The notes beneath the pieces were generated by a model that was not told where the DNA came from, searched no databases, and worked only from the letters and a program-made list of their open reading frames with translations. Of a DNA stretch of 64,000 nt, positions 1 to 8,035 are shown in pieces. The position numbers and the translations under genes are program-made. This stretch comes from Sagittula stellata E-37 (GTDB lineage Bacteria; Pseudomonadota; Alphaproteobacteria; Rhodobacterales; Rhodobacteraceae): positions 1,488,001 through 1,552,000 of the forward strand of contig NZ_CP155729.1 in assembly GCF_039724765.1 (NCBI RefSeq), written 5' to 3'. Numbering within the stretch: the first letter of the stretch is position 1; each line of letters starts with the position of its first letter.

Positions 1-1
1 C

Positions 2-706
2 CCGACGCTTGACGTGGGGGGTATCGACGCGGGCCACAAGCTGTCCCTGCTGGCGGCCATCGCCTTCGGCACGCAGGTCAGCTTCTCCGGCGTTGAGCTG
101 GAGGGCATCGGCGAGGTCACCATCGACGACATCAGGCAGGCCGCCGACATGGGTTTCCGCATCAAGCTTCTGGGCGTGTCGCGGATGACGGGCCGCGGGC
201 TGGAACAGTCCATGGCGCCCTGCCTCGTCCCGGCGTCCTCGCCCCTGGGGCAGCTTTCGGGCGGCACCAACATGGTGGTGATCGAAGGGGACCAGGTTGG
301 CCAGATCGTCATGCGCGGCGCAGGCGCGGGCGAGGGGCCGACCGCCTCTGCAGTGATGGGCGACGTGATGGACGTGGCGCGCGGGCTGCGGGTGTCGACC
401 TTCGGCCAGTCGGCGTCGAAGCTTGTGCCCGCCGTGGCCGCCAAGGCCACGACGCCGGCGCCCTACTATTTGCGGACCCAACTGGCGGACAAGCCCGGCG
501 CCCTCGCCAAGGTGGCGGCCGCGCTTGGCGAGGCGGGGGTGTCGATCCACCGGATGCGGCAGTACGACCACATCGAAGACCGGGCACCGGTGCTGATCGT
601 GACGCACAAGACCACACGCGCCGCGCTCGATCAGGCGTTGGAGGCGATGCAGAAGCTTGCCGTGGTGGTCGCGGCGCCGGTCGCCCTGCGGATCGAGGAA
701 GTCTGA
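2..706 (+). CDS. hom: Homoserine dehydrogenase, 3' part (5' end outside window)
   Basis: NADP-dependent reduction of aspartate semialdehyde to homoserine, the branch point to threonine and methionine. The open frame enters from the left edge without a start, so only about the last 234 residues are visible. They show the catalytic-domain segment 'GGIDAGHKLSLLAAIAFG', followed by the family's C-terminal ACT regulatory domain ('LADKPGALAKVAAALGEAGV' and beyond), expected to bind threonine for feedback control. glpX follows on the same strand after about 280 bp. Identification rests on both domains and their order. Confidence 0.95.
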   Translation, partial: PTLDVGGIDAGHKLSLLAAIAFGTQVSFSGVELEGIGEVTIDDIRQAADMGFRIKLLGVSRMTGRGLEQSMAPCLVPASSPLGQLSGGTNMVVIEGDQVGQIVMRGAGAGEGPTASAVMGDVMDVARGLRVSTFGQSASKLVPAVAAKATTPAPYYLRTQLADKPGALAKVAAALGEAGVSIHRMRQYDHIEDRAPVLIVTHKTTRAALDQALEAMQKLAVVVAAPVALRIEEV

Positions 707-984
707 GGCGAAGGCGGCGCATAGCCCCGCCCTACATGGTGTGGGTTCTGGTTGCGCGCGCTGCGGGCGGACTGGGCGGGCGGACCGGGCGTGCAGCCGC
801 GATGCGTGCGGTACAGGGGCGCGATCGGGCCAATTCCGTGAAAATGTGCTGTCCGAACGGGCTTTGCCGGCGGTGAAGGTGGCGGGAAAGGCGCAAGGCG
901 GGGAGGGTTGGCGCAACCAGCCTTGCCCCGCTTGCGGTGGCTGCGCTAGAGCCAAGGCACGCTTCATCCAAAGGAAATACTCTG

Positions 985-1956
985 ATGCCCACCCCCAAGG
1001 ATTTCAATGACCGCATGCTTTCGCTGGGCCTCGCCCGGGTCGCCGAACAGGCCGCGATCGCCAGTGCCGACCTGATCGGCCGGGGCGACGAGAAGGCCGC
1101 TGACCAAGCTGCCGTGAATGCCATGCGGGAAGAGTTGAACAAACTCGACATCTCGGGCGTGGTCGTGATCGGCGAGGGTGAGCGGGACGAAGCGCCGATG
1201 TTGTACATTGGCGAGGAAGTGGGGCAGGGTGGTCCCGGGGTCGATATCGCACTCGATCCGCTGGAGGGCACAACGCTGACCGCGAAGGACATGCCCAACG
1301 CGCTGACGGTCATCGCGATGGGGCCGCGCGGATCGATGCTCCACGCGCCGGACGTCTACATGGACAAGCTGGCCATCGGTCCGGGCTACCCCGTCGACGT
1401 GGTGTCGCTGGACATGTCGCCGTCCGAACGCGTCTTTGCACTTGCGAAGGCCAAGGCGTGCCTGCCCCAGGACATCACCTGCTGTATCCTCGAACGTCCG
1501 CGCCACGAGGCGATGATCGCCGAGGTCCGCTCGACCGGTGCGGGCATCCGTCTGATCACCGACGGGGACGTGGCAGGTGTCATGCACTGCGCCGAGCCGG
1601 TGCTGACGGGGATCGACATGTACATGGGCTCTGGCGGTGCGCCCGAGGGGGTGCTGGCGGCAGCGGCACTGAAGTGCATGGGCGGCCAGATGTGGGGCCG
1701 CCTGCTGTTCCGCAACGACGACGAGAAGGGCCGCGCAGCCAAGGCCGGGATCACCGACCTGGACAAGATCTATGCGCGGGATGAGCTGGTGACCGACCAC
1801 GTGATCTTTGCCGCGACCGGCGTGACGAATGGCTCGGTGGTGTCGGGGATCAAGCGGTCGCCCGGCTGGATCGAGACCGAGACGATCCTGATGCGCTCGA
1901 AGACCGGATCGGTGCGCCGGATGCAGTACCGCAACCCCTTCCACCACGATATCTGA
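985..1956 (+). CDS. glpX: Class II fructose-1,6-bisphosphatase GlpX
   Basis: Hydrolyses fructose-1,6-bisphosphate to fructose-6-phosphate in gluconeogenesis and the Calvin-type cycle. The 323-aa product is the usual GlpX length. It has the metal/substrate motifs 'VVVIGEGERDEAPMLYIGEE' near residues 52-71 and 'ALDPLEGTTLTA' near 90-101, typical of the lithium-sensitive phosphatase fold. The ATG at 985 is chosen because an AAGGAAA ribosome site lies 8 bases upstream and the protein then begins like other GlpX enzymes. An in-frame ATG at 937 would add 16 unconserved residues. A strong terminator follows the gene. Confidence 0.96.
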   Translation: MPTPKDFNDRMLSLGLARVAEQAAIASADLIGRGDEKAADQAAVNAMREELNKLDISGVVVIGEGERDEAPMLYIGEEVGQGGPGVDIALDPLEGTTLTAKDMPNALTVIAMGPRGSMLHAPDVYMDKLAIGPGYPVDVVSLDMSPSERVFALAKAKACLPQDITCCILERPRHEAMIAEVRSTGAGIRLITDGDVAGVMHCAEPVLTGIDMYMGSGGAPEGVLAAAALKCMGGQMWGRLLFRNDDEKGRAAKAGITDLDKIYARDELVTDHVIFAATGVTNGSVVSGIKRSPGWIETETILMRSKTGSVRRMQYRNPFHHDI

Positions 1957-1983
1957 GGCGCGGCGCCATCGCTGCGATTGACG

Positions 1984-2009
1984 GCCCCCGCCTTGTGCGG
2001 GGGCTTTTT
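1984..2009 (+). terminator. Rho-independent terminator after glpX
   Basis: Perfect 8-bp GC stem (GCCCCCGC / GCGGGGGC) with a 5-base loop, directly followed by TTTTT. It begins 27 bases after the glpX stop and separates glpX from recJ. Confidence 0.9.
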
Positions 2010-2195
2010 CATTCTGTCGCTGCCCGGCATCGCATGTGGCCGTGGCGACAAGACAGATATTTCCGCCAAGGTGAAGACCGGGCGCGGTTTCGGGAGGCTT
2101 GCGCCTTTGGTGCGCCGTTGTGGCGATGCGGCTGCAGTCTTTCGCTTGCCGGCGGTTTTGGCTATCCCCTGCAGCGGGGCAGTGGAAGGACAGCA

Positions 2196-3941
2196 TTGGC
2201 GTATCTGGGTGTAAAGAACAGTCTGTCGGGTCGGCGTTGGGTCGGACCGGACGTGGAAACCGAGCGCCAGGCGGAGCTTCTGGCGCAGCAGACCGGGCTG
2301 GCCCGTCCTCTGTGTGCCATCCTTGCGCGGTTGGGGGTTCCGCCGGAAGAGGCGCAGCCCTACCTGGAGCCAAGACTGCGCGACCTGCTGCCCGATCCGC
2401 GGTCCCTGAAGGACATGGAGACGGCGGCCACGCGGTTCCTCAAGGCGGTGTCGGGGCGTGAGCGGATCGCCGTGTTTGCCGATTACGACGTGGACGGCGG
2501 ATCCTCTGCCGCCCTGCTGATCGACTGGCTGCGGCAGATGGGGCGCCCGGCGACGCTTTACGTACCGGACCGCATCGACGAAGGATACGGGCCGAACCCG
2601 ACGGCGATGGCGGCGCTGGCCCGTGACCACGACCTGATCGTCTGCGTCGACTGCGGAACGCTGTCCCACGACGCCATCGCGGCGGCAAAGGGAGCGGACG
2701 TGGTGGTGCTGGATCACCACCTTGGCGGCGAGACATTGCCCGCCTGTGTGGCCGTGGTGAATCCGAACCGCCAGGACGAGGACGGCGAATTGGCGCATCT
2801 GTGCGCCGCGGCGGTGGTCTTTCTGATGCTGGTCGAGGCGGGGCGGCAATTGCGCGAGGCTGGCGCACGCGGTCCGGACCTGATGAAGATGCTCGACCTC
2901 GTGGCGCTCGCGACGGTGGCTGACGTCGCGCCGCTGCGCGGTGTGAACCGTGCGCTCGTCCAGCAGGGGTTGAAGGTCATGGGGCGCAGGGAGCGCGTCG
3001 GGCTCGTGGCGTTGTCGGACGTGGCGCGGCTGGAACGCGCACCGGAGAGCTATCACCTTGGCTTCGTGTTGGGGCCGCGTGTCAACGCGGGCGGTCGCAT
3101 CGGTCAGGCTGACCTCGGGGCGCGGCTTCTGGCCAGCGACAACCCGGCGGAGGCACAGGCCATGGCAGAGCGTCTGGAGGCGCTGAACGCGGAACGGCGG
3201 GAGATCGAGGCTGCGGTTCGAGCGGCGGCCCTGGCACAGGCGGAAGCGCGCGGGCTGGATGCGCCGCTGATCTGGGCTGCGGGCGAGGGCTGGCATCCAG
3301 GGGTCGTGGGGATCGTGGCCTCTCGCCTGAAAGAGCACACCGGTCGGCCCTCGATCGTGATCGGATTGGACGGGGCAGAGGGCAAGGGCTCCGGACGGTC
3401 TGTCGCGGGCGTCGATCTGGGTGCATCGGTGCAACGTCTGGCGGCGGAGGGGCTGCTGATCAAGGGCGGCGGCCACCGCATGGCGGCCGGCCTCACCGTG
3501 GCCCGGGACAGACTGGAGGAGGCCATGGCCCGGCTTTCCGAACTGCTGGAGAAGCAGGGGGCGGGCAGTGGCGGGGCGTCCGACCTGAGGGTCGACGGCG
3601 TGCTGATGCCCGGCGCGGCACAGGTCGACCTTGTCGAGGATCTGGAGCGCGCCGGACCGTTCGGGCAAGGCGCCCCCGGACCGCGATTCGTCGTGCCGGA
3701 TGTGCGGTTGTCGTTTGCCAAGGTCGTGGGCGCGGGGCATCTCAAGATCACATGCGGGGACGGTCTGGGGGCCCGGCTGGAAGCGATTTGCTTCAATGCC
3801 ATGGATGGGCCGCTGGGACAGACGCTTCTGAACCACCAAGGGCGGCGCTTTCACCTGGCGGGCAAACTAGACGTGAACACTTGGCAGGGACGGCACACCG
3901 TGCAAATGCGCCTCGACGATGCGGCACCTGCGGCAGATTGA
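2196..3941 (+). CDS. recJ: Single-stranded-DNA-specific exonuclease RecJ
   Basis: 5'-3' ssDNA exonuclease of recombinational and mismatch repair. The 581-aa protein has the DHH phosphoesterase signature: 'ADYDVDGGSSAALL' (motif I), 'CVDCGT' (motif II), 'VVLDHHLGG' (DHH), and the DHHA1 substrate-binding motif 'GKGSGRSVAGVDLG' with 'GGGHRMAAGL'. The start is probably the TTG at 2196, because GGAAGGA lies just upstream and the protein then opens with 'AYLGVKNSLSGRRWVGP', the family's N-terminal pattern. Upstream in-frame codons run through the glpX terminator and are unlikely to be translated. Confidence 0.95.
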   Translation: MAYLGVKNSLSGRRWVGPDVETERQAELLAQQTGLARPLCAILARLGVPPEEAQPYLEPRLRDLLPDPRSLKDMETAATRFLKAVSGRERIAVFADYDVDGGSSAALLIDWLRQMGRPATLYVPDRIDEGYGPNPTAMAALARDHDLIVCVDCGTLSHDAIAAAKGADVVVLDHHLGGETLPACVAVVNPNRQDEDGELAHLCAAAVVFLMLVEAGRQLREAGARGPDLMKMLDLVALATVADVAPLRGVNRALVQQGLKVMGRRERVGLVALSDVARLERAPESYHLGFVLGPRVNAGGRIGQADLGARLLASDNPAEAQAMAERLEALNAERREIEAAVRAAALAQAEARGLDAPLIWAAGEGWHPGVVGIVASRLKEHTGRPSIVIGLDGAEGKGSGRSVAGVDLGASVQRLAAEGLLIKGGGHRMAAGLTVARDRLEEAMARLSELLEKQGAGSGGASDLRVDGVLMPGAAQVDLVEDLERAGPFGQGAPGPRFVVPDVRLSFAKVVGAGHLKITCGDGLGARLEAICFNAMDGPLGQTLLNHQGRRFHLAGKLDVNTWQGRHTVQMRLDDAAPAAD

Positions 3942-4071
3942 GGCTGTATTTCAAAGGGTTGAGAGGTGGCGCGGCGACCTGTCGGGACGCGCTGACAAAT
4001 CCTGAGCGGTCTGTCGATTTTGTGCTTGCGCGCGGCGCCCGCATTCCCTAGAAGACCGCTCACCACAGCGT

Positions 4072-4146
4072 GGCCCGTTCGTCTATCGGTTAGGACGCCA
4101 GGTTTTCAACCTGGAAAGAGGGGTTCGATTCCCCTACGGGCTGCCA
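4072..4146 (+). tRNA. tRNA-Glu (anticodon TTC), copy 1
   Basis: 75 nt including encoded CCA. The cloverleaf has a 7-bp acceptor stem starting GGCCCGT with G1-U72, an anticodon loop TTTTCAA giving TTC, and the T-loop GGTTCGATTCC. Identical in sequence to the copy 200 bp downstream. Confidence 0.97.
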
Positions 4147-4271
4147 CTTCTCCCTTGATATTCAATCCTGTGACGCTACGGACGTGACAGAAAACTTGCG
4201 CGTAGCCAGGTCAAAGATTGGTCTTGCACATCGCCACGCGCTTACGTAGAAGACCGCTCACCACGATGTGT

Positions 4272-4346
4272 GGCCCGTTCGTCTATCGGTTAGGACGCCA
4301 GGTTTTCAACCTGGAAAGAGGGGTTCGATTCCCCTACGGGCTGCCA
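4272..4346 (+). tRNA. tRNA-Glu (anticodon TTC), copy 2
   Basis: Exact copy of the upstream tRNA-Glu, including CCA. The 17 bases AGAAGACCGCTCACCAC that precede copy 1 are also repeated before this copy, so the duplicated unit includes leader sequence. This is the last backbone gene before the island edge at 4550. Confidence 0.97.
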
Positions 4347-4549
4347 CTTTGTCATGACATCGCCAAAAGCAATGCACCGACGGCTTGTGCTATTCGGACG
4401 CTTGGCCAAGCGCGGTCGAGGCATCTCTGATTGTTGGTGTGACTGTCGCTGCCTGCGCCGCCACTGGTAGTGCCATTGCAGCGCAGGTCGTGCACGGCGG
4501 CGCGACGTGCCCCTGCAATGTGGCAAGAGCCAGGAATGTCAGGATGTTG

Positions 4550-4563
4550 TGGTGGCGTGGGGG
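4550..4563 (+). repeat. Left attachment-site repeat (attL)
   Basis: 14-bp copy of the tRNA-Met 3' end. The match extends to ACT after a 2-base gap relative to the right copy. It lies in the gene-poor stretch 4347-4773, where nothing else is recognisable. Confidence 0.75.
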
Positions 4564-4605
4564 ACTACCACATTTTTAGCGATAACAATCACTTAGCGAA
4601 AATAT

Positions 4606-4650
4606 TGCCACAAGCGACGTGCCACATGGCCGGGACTATCTGGGACTATC
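4606..4650 (+). repeat. Probable integrase arm-site repeats, left end
   Basis: GCCACA, then CGTGCCACAT, then GGGACTA twice with a 3-base spacer. The same order and orientation occur at 38411-38458 beside the integrase gene. The position, inside the att core at both ends, fits arm-type binding sites of a tyrosine recombinase. Function is inferred. Confidence 0.6.
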
Positions 4651-4773
4651 TGTAGGTAACGCATTGAAAATGTTGACTAATAAGATGGGCCTGCCTCTAT
4701 GATGAAGCAGGCCCTATTTCGTGCCACAGTTTTTGTCGATTTGGCAACTGCGTGCCCATTCTGCCACGGTTCG

Positions 4774-5232
4774 TCAGGCGAGGATGAAGTCGTGCGTCAC
4801 ACCGACCTCCAAGAACATCTGGACCGATGCCCGGAAGGAGTCCTTGAACCGCAATGCAAGGTCTGGGTTGCACCCCAGGCTGACCACCCGTTTCACGCCC
4901 GCTTGGATAAGAAGGCCGGCACAATTCGAGCAGGGTGGTGCGGTGAGGTAGGCGGTGGACCCGGCAAGGCTGTTCGAGGGGCTTTGCAGGACCGCGTTCG
5001 CTTCTGCGTGCTGGACCATGAGGTACTTCGTCGGGCGATCTTCGTACCGCTCGGGCAGATCGACCACGCCCCGGGGGAAACCGTTGTAGCCCATGCCGAC
5101 CAAGCGGCGTTGCTCATCGACCAAGATGCAGCCGACTTTGGTGCTGGGATCACGGGATGCCGTGGCGACGTGTACCGCCATGTCGAGAAAGAAGCGATCC
5201 CACCAGTCGGGCGCGCGGTGATGGTTGGCCAT
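4774..5232 (-). CDS. dCMP deaminase (phage/ComEB type)
   Basis: Deaminates dCMP to dUMP for thymidylate synthesis. The 152-aa protein carries the zinc-dependent deaminase motifs: 'HAEANAVL' (zinc His and catalytic Glu) and 'PPCSNCAG' (two zinc Cys). The upstream 'DPSTKVGCILVD' and 'GYNGFPRGV' segments are typical of dCMP deaminases rather than tRNA or cytidine deaminases. Phages and islands often carry this enzyme; here it is the first gene inside the island. Its 5' end abuts the truncated vapE remnant on the other strand, marking a recombination joint near 5235. Confidence 0.9.
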   Translation of the reverse strand: MANHHRAPDWWDRFFLDMAVHVATASRDPSTKVGCILVDEQRRLVGMGYNGFPRGVVDLPERYEDRPTKYLMVQHAEANAVLQSPSNSLAGSTAYLTAPPCSNCAGLLIQAGVKRVVSLGCNPDLALRFKDSFRASVQMFLEVGVTHDFILA

Positions 5233-5236
5233 CCGC

Positions 5237-6226
5237 TACCTTGGTTGCCCTGCCACCCCCTATCACCGACATGCCGCCCGTATCCACTTCACCGCGATGA
5301 TTACGCGGATCGAAGAACCCGGCTGCAAATACGACTTCATGCCCATCCTCCAGGGCGAGCAAGGCAAGAGAAAGTCCACGTTCATCCGAATGATGGGGAT
5401 GGGGTTCACCGGTGAACTCGATTTCAACTATCACGACAAGAAGGGGATGATTGAGTCGTGCCTGGGCCGGTGGGTGATGGAGTTCCCCGAACTGGTGGGC
5501 TTCAACAAGGCCGAGTCGGAACACATGAAGCGTTTCGCAACGGCGGTCGAGGACGACTACCGCGTGCCCTATGAGTAGTTCCAATCTCGCATTCGGCGGA
5601 CCTTCGTCTTCATGGGGTCCACCAATGACGAAAGCTACCTGCGCGATCCCACCGGCAACCGGGGCTATTGGCCTTTGAAGCTGAACATCGAAGGGGCGAT
5701 TGACACCGACGCCTTCAAGGTCGAGTTGCCGCAGATCATGGGGGAAGCCTACGCCTGTTACGTTGCTATGCGTGAGGCCAAGCCCACGGGCGATCTGCCG
5801 CTCTACCTGGTGGACCCGGAAGCCCAGCGAGAGGCCACGGCCTTGCAAGAGGGTGCCCGCGTCGAGACCCCGGCTTCGATCCTGTCGGAACAGTTGGGCG
5901 CATGGCTGGATGCCCCCGTTGGGGAAGACTTCGATGACCTCGACGGCACAGAGCCGCGCTATCGGGATCGCATCTGCACACAGCTGATTTGGACGGATTT
6001 CATGTCGCAGGACGGGCGCAAGACGATCCCGCATCAAGAAGTCCAGTCGATCAACAACGCTATGAAGATGGCGCGGGGCTGGGAGGCGAAGTCGTCCATC
6101 AGGTTCGAAAACATGGGTGTGAGGCGCGGTTGGGTGCGAAGCGAAGCCTTTGCACCGATGCCCAGCCGTTCACCTAAGAGGCGGCAGCTGCGAGATCCCG
6201 AACCCGAACCCCTCGACCTTCTGTAG
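5237..6226 (+). pseudogene. VapE-family phage primase/helicase remnant
   Basis: Matches the virulence-associated-E/phage P4-like helicase family: 'EPGCKYDFMPILQGEQG' before the P-loop, 'RWVMEFPEL', 'RTFVFMGSTNDESYLRDPTG' and 'NRGYWPL'. It is broken three ways. The N-terminal half is missing, with the frame running into the dCMP deaminase start. An amber codon at 5576-5578 interrupts an otherwise continuous frame ('DDYRVPYE' stop 'FQSRIRRTFVF'). The P-loop reads GEQGKRKST, with Arg where the family has the second Gly. A weak hairpin follows the stop near 6232-6260. Confidence 0.85.
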
Positions 6227-6639
6227 TAAGAACGGACCACCCGCGGAGGTGGCCCTTTGCATCTTGTGGTGCCGGTGGGTGCTGTCAGGGCTCGGAGCTT
6301 GACGACCGCTTCTAGCCCTCCCACGGCAACGGGGTAAACCGAAGCATCGGTTACTCGGGGCGGAAGCGTCGATCAACACGAAGGGCGGAGAGCTGCCATT
6401 CGCTGTCAGTGCGAAAACATCGTATGACCATATGAAAGCTGACATCGATTATCGAAGTGTTTGGAACACTTACACTCAGGTTGGCTTGGCCGGAGGTGGA
6501 CAAAGCCGCCTTTTCTTCTTGTGCTGCTCACGCTACACACTCTTCGAACGATAACTCAAACCAATCTCCATTCGAATGTTCCGCATTGGTTCGAATTGTG
6601 GTATCGGTTGTTTAGATACCCGTTTTTGAAAGGTACTAA
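6227..6639. other. Gene-poor stretch upstream of the TIR-like gene
   Basis: 413 bp with no convincing gene. The first part is GC-rich and holds a small hairpin after vapE. From about 6460 the base composition drops to AT-rich, matching the TIR/SLATT module that follows. GAAAGG just before 6640 is the likely ribosome site of the TIR-like gene. Confidence 0.6.
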
Positions 6640-7035
6640 ATGTCGACTCGGCTCTTTGTTAGCCACTCGTGGTCATACAGCGAACGCTACAATGCGATGG
6701 TGAACCTGCTCAACAATTGCCCCTATTTCAATTTTACGAATTATTCGGTTCCAGAAACGAAGGCATTTGGGCTGATGGCCCAGTACAAGATGAAGGACGA
6801 GTTGCAGGACCAAATTTGGCCTGTCAACTGCGTAATAATCATTGGTGGCATGTGGGCCAACCACAGCGATTGGATTAAGTTCAAGATGGACTTCGCCAAG
6901 AGCATCAACAAACCGGTCCTCGGCGTCCGCCCACGTGGTGCGCAAGTTATGCCGGTTGCGGTCACGCTGGCGTCGAATCTGGTAGTGAGTTGGAACTCAG
7001 ACTCGATCGTCGCAGGCATTAGGCAAATCACTTGA
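6640..7035 (+). CDS. TIR-like domain protein (ThsB/MTH538, DUF1863 family)
   Basis: 131 aa, a stand-alone TIR-like domain. It shows the family signature 'LFVSHSWSYSERY' at residues 5-17, 'NCPYFNFTNYSVPET' at 26-40, 'CVIIIGGMWANHSDWI' at 64-79, and the C-terminal 'VVSWNSDSIVAGIR'. In Thoeris systems such proteins sense phage and make a cyclic nucleotide signal. The frame overlaps the start of the next gene (TTGA), so the two are translationally coupled. Lys82 sits where family members usually have a Glu after 'WIxx', so NAD-cleaving activity is uncertain. AT-rich compared with backbone genes, suggesting transfer. Confidence 0.85.
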   Translation: MSTRLFVSHSWSYSERYNAMVNLLNNCPYFNFTNYSVPETKAFGLMAQYKMKDELQDQIWPVNCVIIIGGMWANHSDWIKFKMDFAKSINKPVLGVRPRGAQVMPVAVTLASNLVVSWNSDSIVAGIRQIT

Positions 7036-7907
7036 CCAAACCCGACCTCGAATACCCGGCGCTATACGACAGCGCAAACAACGGTGCTATTAGAGCCCAG
7101 AGCCGCTTCCTGCGTACGGTCAGGCTTGAATACTCTCTATTGTTCTGCGTCAGTGTTGCGAGCGCGACTCGTGGCATATCTGGGATAAATCCCTTACTTA
7201 TAACACTTTTACTTGTGGTGCTAGCCGGCCTTTTCGTCTTCAAAATCTTCAAGCGTCTTGATCAAGATTGGTACCGCTGCCGCGCCCTTGCAGAATCCGT
7301 CAAGACATCGACATGGCGGTTTTCTATGCGTGCACATCCCTTTGAGGATACAAGCAGTATTGAAGTACCGAAGACAAACTTCAGAAACCTACTAAAAGAT
7401 ATCCTGCAAACCAACAGACACATCGCAGCCAACCTCGAAACGTCCGTTACCGAACAGGTCACAGGATCGATGATTGAGATCAGAAAATTACCGCTCAATC
7501 AGCGGATGGACTACTACGTCAGAAACAGAATTGACAATCAGCAGGCTTGGTACTCAAAGAAATCGACAGCAAGCAAGGCGGCTCTCTCATTTTGGGTCGT
7601 GGCCACCATTGTACTGTATATAATTGCTGCGATTGCGCTAAACGCAGAGCAACTAGGTCTGCCGTCGGCAACGCTCGCATTTGATCCGCTGATTGTCATT
7701 GTGACCTCAGCTCTCGGTTGGCTACAGATGAAGCGCCACGGCGAGTTGATGGCCAGTTATAACCTTACCGCCCATGAGATCGGAATCCTTCTCGGCGATT
7801 TGGAAGCAGTCAAGACAGAGGATGAGTTCTCTGACTTAATTAATGAAGCGGAGCTGGCATTTTCGCGGGAGCATACGCAGTGGGTCGCTAGGCGCGATGC
7901 AAATTGA
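7032..7907 (+). CDS. SLATT/DUF4231-type membrane effector
   Basis: 291 aa starting at a TTG that overlaps the TIR-like stop. There are two pairs of predicted membrane segments, about residues 33-72 and 183-230, separated by a cytosolic stretch with the DUF4231/SLATT-like signature 'RLDQDWYRCRALAESVKTST' followed by 'WRFSMRAHPF'. SLATT proteins are predicted pore-forming effectors coupled to nucleotide-signalling sensors in bacterial conflict systems (Burroughs and Aravind). The coupled TIR-like gene suggests signal maker plus membrane effector. Family assignment is from motif and topology; the defence role is inferred from gene pairing. Confidence 0.75.
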   Translation: MTKPDLEYPALYDSANNGAIRAQSRFLRTVRLEYSLLFCVSVASATRGISGINPLLITLLLVVLAGLFVFKIFKRLDQDWYRCRALAESVKTSTWRFSMRAHPFEDTSSIEVPKTNFRNLLKDILQTNRHIAANLETSVTEQVTGSMIEIRKLPLNQRMDYYVRNRIDNQQAWYSKKSTASKAALSFWVVATIVLYIIAAIALNAEQLGLPSATLAFDPLIVIVTSALGWLQMKRHGELMASYNLTAHEIGILLGDLEAVKTEDEFSDLINEAELAFSREHTQWVARRDAN

Positions 7908-8035
7908 AACAACGTTAGCAACGCAAGAAACCGTTCCATGCAGGAACACCGGTAGATCACTCTACTCTAGTATATCTTTCCAACTTGACACTAAACTGCA
8001 CGTCAATATCTGAGAAATATCCCAATTTATTGGCA

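Noticed and set aside
964..3854. Long open frames antisense to glpX and recJ
   Set aside because: They lack ribosome sites and family patterns and arise from high GC at third codon positions of the real genes.
4072..4346. The two tRNA-Glu genes considered as island att sites
   Set aside because: The duplicated unit is a whole tRNA plus leader, whereas the short repeat that matches the integrase-proximal tRNA is at 4550, and the integrase sits by tRNA-Met.
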